From Chrysiogenia bacterium (GTDB lineage Bacteria; JAGRBM01): a stretch of DNA of 23,095 nt. How positions within the stretch are numbered: position 1 is the stretch's first letter; the number at the start of each line of letters is the position of its first letter. Both the position numbers and the translations under genes were made by a program. Below, one piece after another: positions 14,083 to 21,411 of this stretch. Under the pieces are notes generated by a model, which saw nothing but the letters and a program-made list of their open reading frames with translations, was not told where the DNA came from and did no database searches. The stretch spans positions 1 to 23,095 of the forward strand of contig JAGRBM010000467.1 of NCBI GenBank assembly GCA_020434085.1. Reading direction: 5' to 3'.

Positions 14083-15387
14083 TTATGCGAAGGCGGTCAG
14101 GGCGCGGCCAAAGATTCCTTTCGGCTCGCTCTTCTTGCCCTTCTTCGCCTTGTTCTTGGATCCCTTGCGCCAGATACCGCGGTAGAGATCCTTGCCGTAG
14201 ACCTCGAGCTCACGCTCGACCATGTCGGCGCTGAGCTGGCCCTTGTAGAGGCGACTGTAGTCCTGGAATCCGTCGTATTTCTCGGGTTCGAAGGCCTTCA
14301 CGTAGGAATTAAAGAACCAGTTGAGGCTCCAGAGGACCTGCTTGCGCTCCCAGGGAAGCGGCATCTTCGCGCCTTCGGCGGCCTTCGTGATCTTCGAGAC
14401 GGTGGCGCCGAAGAAGTGGTAGGGGTTCATGCCGATCGTATCGAAGTCGGACTTGTAGTCGACAAATGCGCCGGCTGCCGGGGCAAGCACCATCAGGCGC
14501 TGCCACTTGGCCGCCATCGAGTTTGTTACCTTGTCGGGCACGTTGCCCTCGGCCGCGTAGGTCTGGGGGAAGGCCACGTGGCGTGACTCATCCATGTGGA
14601 AGGCGCGCATGATGTCGCCAAGTCCGGGGAAGTCCTCGAAGTGGGCGAACAGATTGGTGGCAAAGCCCTCAAGAACGATGTTCATCCCAAAGAGCTTGTG
14701 ATAGTAGCGCTGGCGCGCGATGGTCTCGAAGACCGCGCGCACCGACGCGGTCAGCATCCGGGTGCCGCCAAGATTGCGCAACATGGCGCGCAGCACGGCG
14801 AAGTGCTTGGCCTCTTCCATGACCTGCATGGCCATGCCGAGCTTCGAGCCGGTGCCGCGCACGAGCGGCAGCAGGGTCGAGCTGGTGTAGAGGGCGTAGG
14901 CCTCACCGTGGCCAAGCAGTGAGACGATGCGCAGAATCGCTTCGCGCTGCTCGGGGCTGTAGGCGTCCTCGAACTCCTTGCGGATCGCGTCCGAAGAAGC
15001 ATATTCAACAAGTTCCTGTGTCTCGGCATTCTCGACATCGAGGGCGGCCTTGGCGTGGCGGTCCTTGATGGCGCTGCCCACCACGGTTCCCTGTCCGGCG
15101 GCGACCTTGTCGGCGCGCGAGGCGTCGTGGAATCCCAGATAGGGGGCCACTTCCTCGGCCTTCCAGAGGTTGGCCAGGGCCTTCTCATAGTTGCGCCCGA
15201 AAAGGACGTTCATGTCATTGGAGTTGTACTCGGCCGTGCGGTCGTCGTAGTCGGCGACGGCATAGTAGTTGTCGACGAGGTTTCGCAGACGGTCGTTCTG
15301 CGACTGGTAAGCGCCCATGGCGGTCATCAGGCCGTACTTGAGTGCCTTATCAGCAAGCTTCTGCTTGTAGGTTCCCGCGCGTTCCAT
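14083..15387 (-). CDS. Ferritin-like diiron-carboxylate protein, paralogue 2
   Basis: 434 residues. It is a paralogue of the protein at 10946: by hand count 102 of 135 residues are identical from YSPEQREAI to FPQTY. All diiron ligands are kept: Glu162, MEEAKH (Glu192, His195), Glu240 (VLEGFATN) and DESRH (Glu267, His270). His264 may be a further ligand. The C-terminus differs, ending in a Lys-rich stretch (RKGSKNKAKKGKKSEPKG) that could bind membrane or nucleic acid; this is speculative. There is no signal peptide. An O2-activating oxidase or oxygenase is likely and the substrate is unknown. AAGGAG lies before the ATG. The upstream region has a strong promoter, a 23-bp-spaced inverted repeat and a TetR-type operator between promoter and start. 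It is monocistronic and ends at an intrinsic terminator. Confidence 0.85.
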   Translation of the reverse strand: MERAGTYKQKLADKALKYGLMTAMGAYQSQNDRLRNLVDNYYAVADYDDRTAEYNSNDMNVLFGRNYEKALANLWKAEEVAPYLGFHDASRADKVAAGQGTVVGSAIKDRHAKAALDVENAETQELVEYASSDAIRKEFEDAYSPEQREAILRIVSLLGHGEAYALYTSSTLLPLVRGTGSKLGMAMQVMEEAKHFAVLRAMLRNLGGTRMLTASVRAVFETIARQRYYHKLFGMNIVLEGFATNLFAHFEDFPGLGDIMRAFHMDESRHVAFPQTYAAEGNVPDKVTNSMAAKWQRLMVLAPAAGAFVDYKSDFDTIGMNPYHFFGATVSKITKAAEGAKMPLPWERKQVLWSLNWFFNSYVKAFEPEKYDGFQDYSRLYKGQLSADMVERELEVYGKDLYRGIWRKGSKNKAKKGKKSEPKGIFGRALTAFA

Positions 15388-15425
15388 TTGTCCCTGTTCT
15401 CCTTAAGATGCTCCCTCAATGCTCG

Positions 15426-15444
15426 CCTGACCATTTGGTCAGTC
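15426..15444 (-). promoter_or_regulatory. TetR operator candidate C (second diiron gene)
   Basis: On the minus strand it reads GACTGACCAAATGGTCAGG. The core CTGACC-N4-GGTCAG is flanked by perfect symmetry over 7 bp per arm (CTGACCA and TGGTCAG). It lies 14 bases after the -10 and about 40 bases before the ATG, as expected for repression. Confidence 0.78.
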
Positions 15445-15458
15445 GCTCTATGACGCAG

Positions 15459-15486
15459 AGTATCGAATTCAAACGATGTTTGTCAA
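15459..15486 (-). promoter_or_regulatory. Promoter of the second diiron gene
   Basis: A perfect TTGACA (15486-15481) and GATACT (15464-15459) are spaced by 16 bp on the minus strand, in unusually AT-rich DNA. The leader to the ATG at 15387 is about 65 bases and contains operator C. Confidence 0.7.
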
Positions 15487-15492
15487 TTCGAT
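15462..15492. repeat. Perfect inverted repeat overlapping the promoter
   Basis: ATCGAATT (15462-15469) and AATTCGAT (15485-15492) are exact reverse complements with centres 23 bp apart, about two helical turns. One arm overlaps the -10 and the other the -35. It does not resemble the TetR-type site, so it may bind a second regulator. Confidence 0.5.
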
Positions 15493-15647
15493 TTTAAACG
15501 CTGTTTTATCAAGTAATTACAGATGGTTATCTTCATATTTTTCACGCCTGAGCCAATCGGTTCAGAAGAAAATCAAACAGTGGTTTCTTCACTCAAACCA
15601 GAAAGTGAGGATCGTGAGCTGAGGGGGCAGGGGAATTCAGGCGAATT

Positions 15648-16277
15648 TCAGGCTGAAAGCGTGGCGAGCTGCCGGTCGTGCAGGCGGGCAAGCAGGATCT
15701 GGGCAGTGATGGCGCCCAGCGTGGCCAGGAACATGTCCCACTGCGTGTCCCAGGGATCGCCCTGGGTGCCGAGAAACGCCTCGGCCGCCTGCGCGCTGAT
15801 CAGCGCCGCCCACCACTCGATGAACTCGTAGACCGCGCTGATGGCAAGGCAGGTAGCGCTCACCAGAAAGAACAGCCATTTGCCGCGCCTTAGCGGCGAG
15901 GTGCGCAGCAGGATCTCGCGCGCGGCGATGGCCGGGATGAATCCCTGCGCGAAGTGACCGATCCGGTCGTAATGATTGCGGGTGAACCCGAAGAGGTCTT
16001 CCATCCAGAAGCCGAGCGGTACGCGTGCGTAGGTATAGGCGCCGCCGTAGATGAGAATCAGTGCGTGAAGCGCAATGAGCCAGTAGAGCAGGCGGGTGAG
16101 CGGAAAGCGCTCCCGCGTGAACACGAGTACCGGCGCGACGATGAGTGCCGGAATGACTTCCATCACCCAGGTGATGCGGTCGAAGGGAGAAACAGCCGAA
16201 GCAATCAGTGCCAGGCTCACCGCGCCCAGCAGGACCAGTCCCTCACGGGAGGAAACCGTCGCGGCGTGCTTGCTCAT
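15648..16277 (-). CDS. YjdF-family (DUF2238) inner membrane protein
   Basis: 209 residues from the ATG at 16277, whose ATGA overlaps the stop of the upstream gene. About five or six membrane helices are seen (near 15-30, 41-54, 62-80, 108-122, 133-150 and 183-197). The family signature is strong: NHYDRIGHFAQGFIPAIAAR (101-120), YEFIEWW (150-156) and GTQGDPWDTQWDM (170-182). The conserved polar residues His102, Asp104, His108, Glu151 and Glu154 lie near or within helices. The role of YjdF proteins is unknown. The gene is third in a unit with the epimerase and the CPBP-type protein. The frame is open further upstream, but that part is the antisense-like overlap of the CPBP gene's Lys-rich tail. 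Confidence 0.92.
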   Translation of the reverse strand: MSKHAATVSSREGLVLLGAVSLALIASAVSPFDRITWVMEVIPALIVAPVLVFTRERFPLTRLLYWLIALHALILIYGGAYTYARVPLGFWMEDLFGFTRNHYDRIGHFAQGFIPAIAAREILLRTSPLRRGKWLFFLVSATCLAISAVYEFIEWWAALISAQAAEAFLGTQGDPWDTQWDMFLATLGAITAQILLARLHDRQLATLSA

Positions 16278-17146
16278 GCCCTGGCTTTCTTCTTCTTCGC
16301 CTTTTCTTTTTTCTTCTTCTTTTTGGGCTTCTCGATGGGAGTCGCGGCGGCCTTCTGGATCGGGGTCGGGGTGACTTCTCGAACGGGAACCGGCGCGGGG
16401 GCAGGGGCCTGCGCCCTTTGCCCGCCGGTGCGAAGCACTACGGCGGCGTCCAGGGCAAAGCCCAGCCACCAGTGCAGGATGGTCGGGTAGACCACCGAGT
16501 CGGTAAAGCGCGCCATCCATGCAAAACCCGGCCCGGCAAAGATCGCGCCCACGGTTTCGTCGCGCGGCTTACCGATGTGCATCAGCGTGGAAGCCACGCT
16601 CTGGAACGCGGTGGCGCCGCTTTGTCCGAACTCTTCTTCGAGTCCGCGGTCGAGAAAGCCGCGATAAAAGAACTCCCAGCCGATGTAGTAGTGGACGTTC
16701 GAGAGTTCATAGATCGCAAAGGAGAGCAGGTCCTCGCGTGCGGCGTCGCACATGGGATACTCGTCCTGAAAATCCTTCTGCCCCGAAGCATAGATCGCGC
16801 CCAGCGTTGCGAGCGGAAGCGAAGCGGCCAGCAGCGGAACCCCGCGCCACCACTTGCCTACTTTCAAACCGTAATCCGAGAGCGGCTCGCCAAGCCCCGC
16901 GCGGGCAATTCCGGCGGGAACCACAAAGAAGGCGGCGAAGGCGAACATCCGCTCGTAGACATGGGAGAGCAGCTCGCGCAGGTTCTCGTCGTCGATGCGC
17001 TCCTCGGCCCAGTCTTCGAAGTTCTTGGGCTGTCCCAGATACAGGTAGGCCACCTGCAGCGCGGTCGCGCTCACCCAGATCGTGCGGGCCCGGCGCTTCG
17101 AAGCGGCCGAGCCGCGCTTTCGTTTTTTCTTGAAGAGTCCCAGCAT
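16274..17146 (-). CDS. CPBP-type (CAAX/Abi-like) intramembrane protease homologue, variant motif
   Basis: 290 residues with several membrane segments (about 25-38, 66-83, 104-120, 142-165 and 218-238). Residues 157-167 read WEFFYRGFLDR, matching the CPBP EExxxR motif except that the first Glu is Trp157; Glu158 and Arg162 remain. His190 (STLMH) and His225 (TILHWW) could be the other two catalytic positions. CPBP enzymes are glutamic intramembrane proteases or prenyl-protein peptidases, and the variant may or may not be active. The tail is unusual: an Ala/Pro stretch (PAPAPVPV), then KPKKKKKKEKAKKKKARA. AGGTGAGG lies before the ATG. It is 20 bases after the epimerase gene and overlaps the YjdF gene by ATGA. 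Confidence 0.75.
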   Translation of the reverse strand: MLGLFKKKRKRGSAASKRRARTIWVSATALQVAYLYLGQPKNFEDWAEERIDDENLRELLSHVYERMFAFAAFFVVPAGIARAGLGEPLSDYGLKVGKWWRGVPLLAASLPLATLGAIYASGQKDFQDEYPMCDAAREDLLSFAIYELSNVHYYIGWEFFYRGFLDRGLEEEFGQSGATAFQSVASTLMHIGKPRDETVGAIFAGPGFAWMARFTDSVVYPTILHWWLGFALDAAVVLRTGGQRAQAPAPAPVPVREVTPTPIQKAAATPIEKPKKKKKKEKAKKKKARA

Positions 17147-17166
17147 CTACCTCACCTCTAGTTCTC

Positions 17167-18165
17167 TTAGAGCGATCCCTCATTCTTGGCGCGCCGGTAC
17201 CATTCCACCGTCAACGCCAGTCCCTCATCGAATCCAACTTTCGGATCAAAACCCAGTAGCCGCCGGGCCTTGGCGTTTGAAAAGTGCGAATCGGTAAGCG
17301 GCACGCGCACGCGGTAGCTCGTAAGCGGCGGCGCATTCTTCGCACCCGCCAGCGTCCACACCCGCTCCATGATGTCGCCCGCGGCACGGGCCAGCGGGGC
17401 GGGGATGCTGATGCGGGGCATGGCAACGCCGAGCGCTTTGGAGAGCCTGGCGTTGATTTCCTTCCACGAGATGGGGGCGTCGTCGGCGAGCACGAAGGTC
17501 TCCCCGGCGGCCTCGGCCTTGGTTCCCGCAAGCACCATTCCCTGCGCAAGGTTGGGCGCGTAACTCGTGCAGGTGCGCGCGCGCCCGTCTCCCACCTGGC
17601 GGTAGATTCCCTTCTCGAGCGCGTCAGCGAGGTTGGCAAAGCTCGTGCGATCACGCGGTCCGAAGGGAAAGTATCCCGGCCGAATGATCACGCCCTCGAT
17701 CTTGCCGCCCTCGTGGGCGGCATGCACCAGCTTCTCACCCTCGACCTTCGAGCGCGCGTAGTTGTTGCCTGCGTCGATGGGAGCTTCTTCGGTAGCGTTG
17801 AACCAGCCGTGAAAGCCGTGCACCGAGAGCGAGCTCATCTGCACGAAACGCCTGGCCCCCGCGCCGGCGGCGGCGTCGATGAGATCGCGTGTTCCCTCGA
17901 CATTGATGCGCTTGAACAGGCTCCAGGGACCGTAATCGGAGACGACGGCCGCCAGGTGATAGACTAGGTCGCAGCCCTCGCACGCCCGCGCGAGCGAGGC
18001 AGTGTCGGCCAGATCGCCGTCCACGCACTCGACATCGATGCCCTCGAGATTGACCATCGGCGTCCCCGCCTGGATCATGGCTCGCACTTCAATGCCGTTG
18101 GCACTCAGCGCCTCGCTCAGGTGGCTGCCCAGGAATCCGTTTGCTCCGGTAACAAGTGCTTTCAT
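17167..18165 (-). CDS. NAD-dependent epimerase/dehydratase (extended SDR, 3-beta-HSD-like)
   Basis: 332 residues. The N-terminal Rossmann motif is TGANGFLG (6-13) and an acidic patch VDGDLAD lies at 48-54. The catalytic residues are a Ser in SSLS (111-114) and Tyr136-x-x-x-Lys140 (NNYARSK). The segment RPGYFPFGPRDRTSF matches the extended SDR RPxxxYGPxD region as in 3-beta-hydroxysteroid dehydrogenase and sugar epimerase relatives. It would oxidise, reduce or epimerise a sugar- or sterol-like alcohol with NAD(P). The substrate cannot be told from sequence. It is the first gene of a minus-strand unit with the CPBP-type and YjdF membrane proteins. GGGG lies about 5 bases before the ATG. Confidence 0.9.
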   Translation of the reverse strand: MKALVTGANGFLGSHLSEALSANGIEVRAMIQAGTPMVNLEGIDVECVDGDLADTASLARACEGCDLVYHLAAVVSDYGPWSLFKRINVEGTRDLIDAAAGAGARRFVQMSSLSVHGFHGWFNATEEAPIDAGNNYARSKVEGEKLVHAAHEGGKIEGVIIRPGYFPFGPRDRTSFANLADALEKGIYRQVGDGRARTCTSYAPNLAQGMVLAGTKAEAAGETFVLADDAPISWKEINARLSKALGVAMPRISIPAPLARAAGDIMERVWTLAGAKNAPPLTSYRVRVPLTDSHFSNAKARRLLGFDPKVGFDEGLALTVEWYRRAKNEGSL

Positions 18166-18256
18166 GGACGCCCCACGTTAGCAGGCAGAGTTACGACAAA
18201 CCACATCTTGCGCGTCTTTGAGATGGGAGCAATAGTGGGAGTGTTGTGATACGGGC

Positions 18257-18276
18257 TGCCCCCGCGCGAGGGGGCA
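18257..18276 (+). promoter_or_regulatory. GC-rich hairpin in the leader of the chemoreceptor gene
   Basis: TGCCCCC (18257-18263) pairs with GGGGGCA (18270-18276) around GCGCGA, 22 bases before the ATG and without a U-tract. It may affect translation or be chance in GC-rich DNA. I found no clear promoter in 18166-18298. Confidence 0.3.
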
Positions 18277-18298
18277 AGAGGGAACTGGGCGACGCTCC

Positions 18299-19765
18299 AT
18301 GACGCAGACATCCGTGCCCTTTTCAGCCGATGGCTATGAGACCGAGCTGCTGGCCGAGTGGCGCCCGCGCGCCCGGCTGGTTGCCGTCATCGGATTTGTC
18401 GCGACCTTTCTGATCTGGGGAATCGACGTCTCCACTGCGGCGTTCGATCTTGAGCCCATGCTGGTGACCGGTGTGTGGGATCTGGCGGCAATCCGCCTGA
18501 GCGCCGCGATTGCGCCAGCCATCGGCACGGCCGTCCTGCTCATCGTTCGCGACGATCGAACCCTTGCCGCCTGGACCGTCCCGCTGACCGCTGCGTTCGT
18601 TGGCCTCAACGACATCGCATTCTACCGCGCCGGCTACGCCCTGGGGCCCGTTCACTCCCTGGTCGGCGTGGTGGAGCTCTTTGCCATCGTCTCGCTGCTG
18701 CCCATGAACCGGCGCCAGCGAATCACGTTTTTTGTCTGCGTCTGGTTTGCGCACATGGCAGCCGACTTTGGCTGGGGAGGCGAGTTCACGGGCGCCGGTC
18801 GCATCTGGATTCAGGTGGCCTTTGGTCTGTTTCTGGCCATGATCGCCGCGCCGGTTGAATACTTCTATTCGCTTCGTCGCAAGGAATACGACGCGCGCAG
18901 CTCGCTGATGGCCACCGTCAGCGCCCTGGAAGAGTCGCGCGACGAGATCGCCCGCGCGGCCCAGCAACTGGCCATCAGCGTCGAGCAGATTACCGCCGCG
19001 ACCGGAAGGCTGGCCAGCACAGCCGACCACGCCCAGCGCGACACCATGCAGATTGCCACCACGACCGAAGAGGTTGCCGCCTCGGCCGATGCGCTGGCCC
19101 AGCGGAGTCGTGAGAGCGCAAAGGAAGCCGATGAGAACCGCGAGCGCACCGAGCGCGTGCGCGACCACATCGATCGCATCCGTGGCGAGCTCGATGCACT
19201 CAACCGATCCATCAGCGGCGCCGATTCACGCTTCAACCAGCTACAGAACCAGTCGCAGCAGGTCGGCCAGTTCGTCGACACCATCAAGGAGATCGCCGCG
19301 CAGACGAACCTGCTCGCCCTCAACGCCAGCATCGAGGCCTCACGTGCGGGCGAGGACGGGCGCGGCTTCGCCGTCGTCGCGCAGGAAGTGCGCAAGCTCG
19401 CCGAGCAGGCACAGGAGAGTTCCGAACAGGTCAGCGAATCGGTGACCGGCGTTCAGGACGAAGTTGCCGCAACGCTGGGCATCGTGCGCGAGGTCATGGA
19501 GGCCTCACGGAACTTCGCGACGCTCTTCGATGACGCCAAGCGCGAGCTGGGCGAGATCGCCGCCGCGGCCGCGCGGGTCAACGATCGCAACAAGGCCAAC
19601 GCTACCGACGCGCGCGAGCAGGCGCAGGCCACCGGGGAGATCTCCCACGGCACAAGCGAGGTACTCAATCAGGTGCTCGAATTCGCGCAGATGAGCGAAG
19701 AGGTCACCGCGACGGCTCGTGACCTGCAGACCCTGGCCGAAGAGTTGCAGCGGGCATTGAAGTAA
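18299..19765 (+). CDS. Methyl-accepting chemotaxis protein with multi-TM sensor region, no HAMP
   Basis: 488 residues. About six hydrophobic segments occupy 26-190 (near 26-44, 64-84, 92-104, 117-135, 141-156 and 169-190), with short loops and no periplasmic domain. The soluble part (195-488) is a long helical hairpin. Its tip is the CheA/CheW-binding signature [20 protein letters not shown] followed by [20 protein letters not shown] (329-368). Gln/Glu-rich stretches on both arms are possible methylation sites. No HAMP domain is evident between membrane and hairpin. It would signal through CheA from a membrane or intracellular cue. No che genes are in the window, so it is an orphan receptor here. 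It ends 4 bases from the convergent hydrolase gene. Confidence 0.93.
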   Translation: MTQTSVPFSADGYETELLAEWRPRARLVAVIGFVATFLIWGIDVSTAAFDLEPMLVTGVWDLAAIRLSAAIAPAIGTAVLLIVRDDRTLAAWTVPLTAAFVGLNDIAFYRAGYALGPVHSLVGVVELFAIVSLLPMNRRQRITFFVCVWFAHMAADFGWGGEFTGAGRIWIQVAFGLFLAMIAAPVEYFYSLRRKEYDARSSLMATVSALEESRDEIARAAQQLAISVEQITAATGRLASTADHAQRDTMQIATTTEEVAASADALAQRSRESAKEADENRERTERVRDHIDRIRGELDALNRSISGADSRFNQLQNQSQQVGQFVDTIKEIAAQTNLLALNASIEASRAGEDGRGFAVVAQEVRKLAEQAQESSEQVSESVTGVQDEVAATLGIVREVMEASRNFATLFDDAKRELGEIAAAAARVNDRNKANATDAREQAQATGEISHGTSEVLNQVLEFAQMSEEVTATARDLQTLAEELQRALK

Positions 19766-19769
19766 AAGA

Positions 19770-20837
19770 CTAGGCCGCGCGCCTGCGCCTCATTCCGTGG
19801 CGCGGCACCAGGGCGAGATCGTCCAGATACTCGCCGATCCATCCCATCACCTGCGGAATTTCGAAGACGATCGACATGTGCGAGCCCTCGTACCAGCGGA
19901 TGGGGGGCTCGCCCCAGTCGCGCCACTGGCGCTCGACCGCGTCAGCGCGGATGATCAGGTCGTGACGGGCGTTGATCCAGAGCATGCGCTCGGTGGGGAT
20001 CACCGGTTTCATCCGCGAGAGCCCCAGGCGGCTCTCGATGTCGATGAGATCGGCCTCCGAGAGACCGCGCTGGTTGAGTTCCTCGCGCATGCGCGTGAGG
20101 ATCGGCGCGCGGGTCACCGCATCCGAGAGCGACTGGTGGGCGATGACCGGAATGGCGAAGTCCACGTCCTTTTCGACGCACACGGTGGTCATCGTAATCA
20201 CACCGCCAAGGCTCATGCCCACTAGGCCGATGGGCTGGTTGAAGCGCTCGCGCAGGTAATAGATCACCGAACGCACATCCGAGACGCTCTGGCGGATGGC
20301 TTCAAAGCTGCGCACCAGATCGCTGGTCCAGAAAAAGCCGCCGTGGATGAGTTCGTTGGCCGGTTTGCGCCGCCCGTGGAAGGGAAGGTGCAGGTGGCAC
20401 ACGTCCACGTCGAGCTTCTTGAGAATGCGCGGGATGAGCACGCGCTCTTCCATGACGGGGCCGGGCTGCATCAGGCCGTGGATGTAGATGACCATGACGC
20501 GCGGGTGGCCGTCGTCGTGACGGTAGATGCGGCCCACCACGTGGCGGTTCTCGATGTAGTCGTGCTCGTGACGCTCCTTGTAGTGGGCGCTCATCGGTTC
20601 GAAGGCGCTGTCGAAGCGGAATTCCTCGACGGTGTAGCCCCGGCGCGCTTCAAAGCGCGAGAGGTGTGCGTGATTGGGCACCGGCGGCGCCGGGAAGGCC
20701 ACATCGAAGGGCTTGTCGAGGTAGGCCTCGAGCTCGTCGCGGGTGTCGGGATGTTCGGCGGGCAGATTGTTGGCGATGCCGGAGATGAATCCGACCGCGC
20801 GGTCCATGGCAAGGGCCAGGGGAAGTGGAATACTCAT
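19770..20837 (-). CDS. Alpha/beta hydrolase, ABHD18-like
   Basis: 355 residues. The core hydrolase fold starts at about 112 with VIYIHGLMQPGP, then LPFHGRRKP (151-159), the nucleophile elbow GMSLGG (Ser209), Asp293 (NARHDLII) and His320 (EGSHMS). The LPFHGRRKP segment after the first strands resembles the NPYYGxRRP motif of ABHD18/DUF2048 proteins. The N-terminal 110 residues are not a recognised domain. It has no signal peptide, though the first 20 residues are mildly hydrophobic. The substrate is unknown, probably an ester. It is third in a tight unit, with only 2 bases after the stop of the unknown 183-residue gene, so translation is likely coupled. The short basic tail RHGMRRRRAA is unusual. 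Confidence 0.85.
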   Translation of the reverse strand: MSIPLPLALAMDRAVGFISGIANNLPAEHPDTRDELEAYLDKPFDVAFPAPPVPNHAHLSRFEARRGYTVEEFRFDSAFEPMSAHYKERHEHDYIENRHVVGRIYRHDDGHPRVMVIYIHGLMQPGPVMEERVLIPRILKKLDVDVCHLHLPFHGRRKPANELIHGGFFWTSDLVRSFEAIRQSVSDVRSVIYYLRERFNQPIGLVGMSLGGVITMTTVCVEKDVDFAIPVIAHQSLSDAVTRAPILTRMREELNQRGLSEADLIDIESRLGLSRMKPVIPTERMLWINARHDLIIRADAVERQWRDWGEPPIRWYEGSHMSIVFEIPQVMGWIGEYLDDLALVPRHGMRRRRAA

Positions 20838-20839
20838 GC

Positions 20840-21391
20840 TCAGCTCCCGGTGAAGTTTGTCTGGCAGTCGCGCTCAAGCAGGAAGAAGTTCGAGAACACC
20901 CGCGCCGGTCCCACGGTCAGGAAGGCTTTGCCCAGAAACAGGTCCGGGTTTCCTTCCACCTGCACGACGTAATCCTTGATCACGCGCGAGGGATCGAGCC
21001 GCGGATTTTCGGGCGCGGCGGCGTAGTTCAAAAAGATCGCATTGTCGTAGCGCCGGTCTTTGGCGTCGCGCGCCTCTGATGAGGGCATCACCGCGTAAAA
21101 ACCAAAGCGCTTGGGATTGGCGTTGGAGGGTTTGCACTCCCAGGGCTCGGAAATCGAGGAGACCTTCACCGGAATGTTGTAGCCCTCGTAGCGAAACGGG
21201 CCGGTGCTTTTGCGGAAGAAGCCCTTCTTGAACTTCGTAATCCCGGCGGCCTTCGCCCAGGCCGGCGGGTTGTGGCCGCGGAACTCCCAGCCGGCCAGTT
21301 GCTCGAGATCGGGCAGGATGCCGGCAGCAAAAATGCGCTCAAGTTCCTCGCGCGAGGCGCGGGCCATGCTGGCAAAGGTAATCTCGGACAT
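20840..21391 (-). CDS. Protein of unknown function, possibly a lipid-binding barrel
   Basis: 183 residues with GGAGGAG before the ATG. An N-terminal helix (ARASREELERIFAAGILPDL) leads into LAGWEFRGHNPPAW. Many short strands rich in aromatics follow (KKGFFRKSTGPFRYEGYNIP, RFGFYAV, NAIFLNY), ending VVQVEGNPDLFLGKAFLTVG and FSNFFLLERD. The pattern of a W-containing start and repeated strands suggests a lipocalin-like or calycin-like barrel, but I cannot assign a family. It is the middle gene of a unit with DUF2505 (SRPBCC-like, hydrophobic-ligand fold) and an alpha/beta hydrolase, which fits handling of a hydrophobic molecule. It has no signal peptide. Confidence 0.75.
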   Translation of the reverse strand: MSEITFASMARASREELERIFAAGILPDLEQLAGWEFRGHNPPAWAKAAGITKFKKGFFRKSTGPFRYEGYNIPVKVSSISEPWECKPSNANPKRFGFYAVMPSSEARDAKDRRYDNAIFLNYAAAPENPRLDPSRVIKDYVVQVEGNPDLFLGKAFLTVGPARVFSNFFLLERDCQTNFTGS

Positions 21392-21411
21392 GGACTCTCC
21401 TCCAAAGAAGC

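Noticed and set aside
15548-15565. CTGAGCC AATC GGTTCAG hairpin in the 15388-15647 intergenic region
   Set aside because: It has one G/U pair and no U-tract on either strand, so it is not called a terminator.
15953-15970. TGACCGATCCGGTC, resembling the TetR-type operator
   Set aside because: It lies inside the YjdF gene, has different spacing and does not fit GACTGRCCNNNYGGTCAGG.
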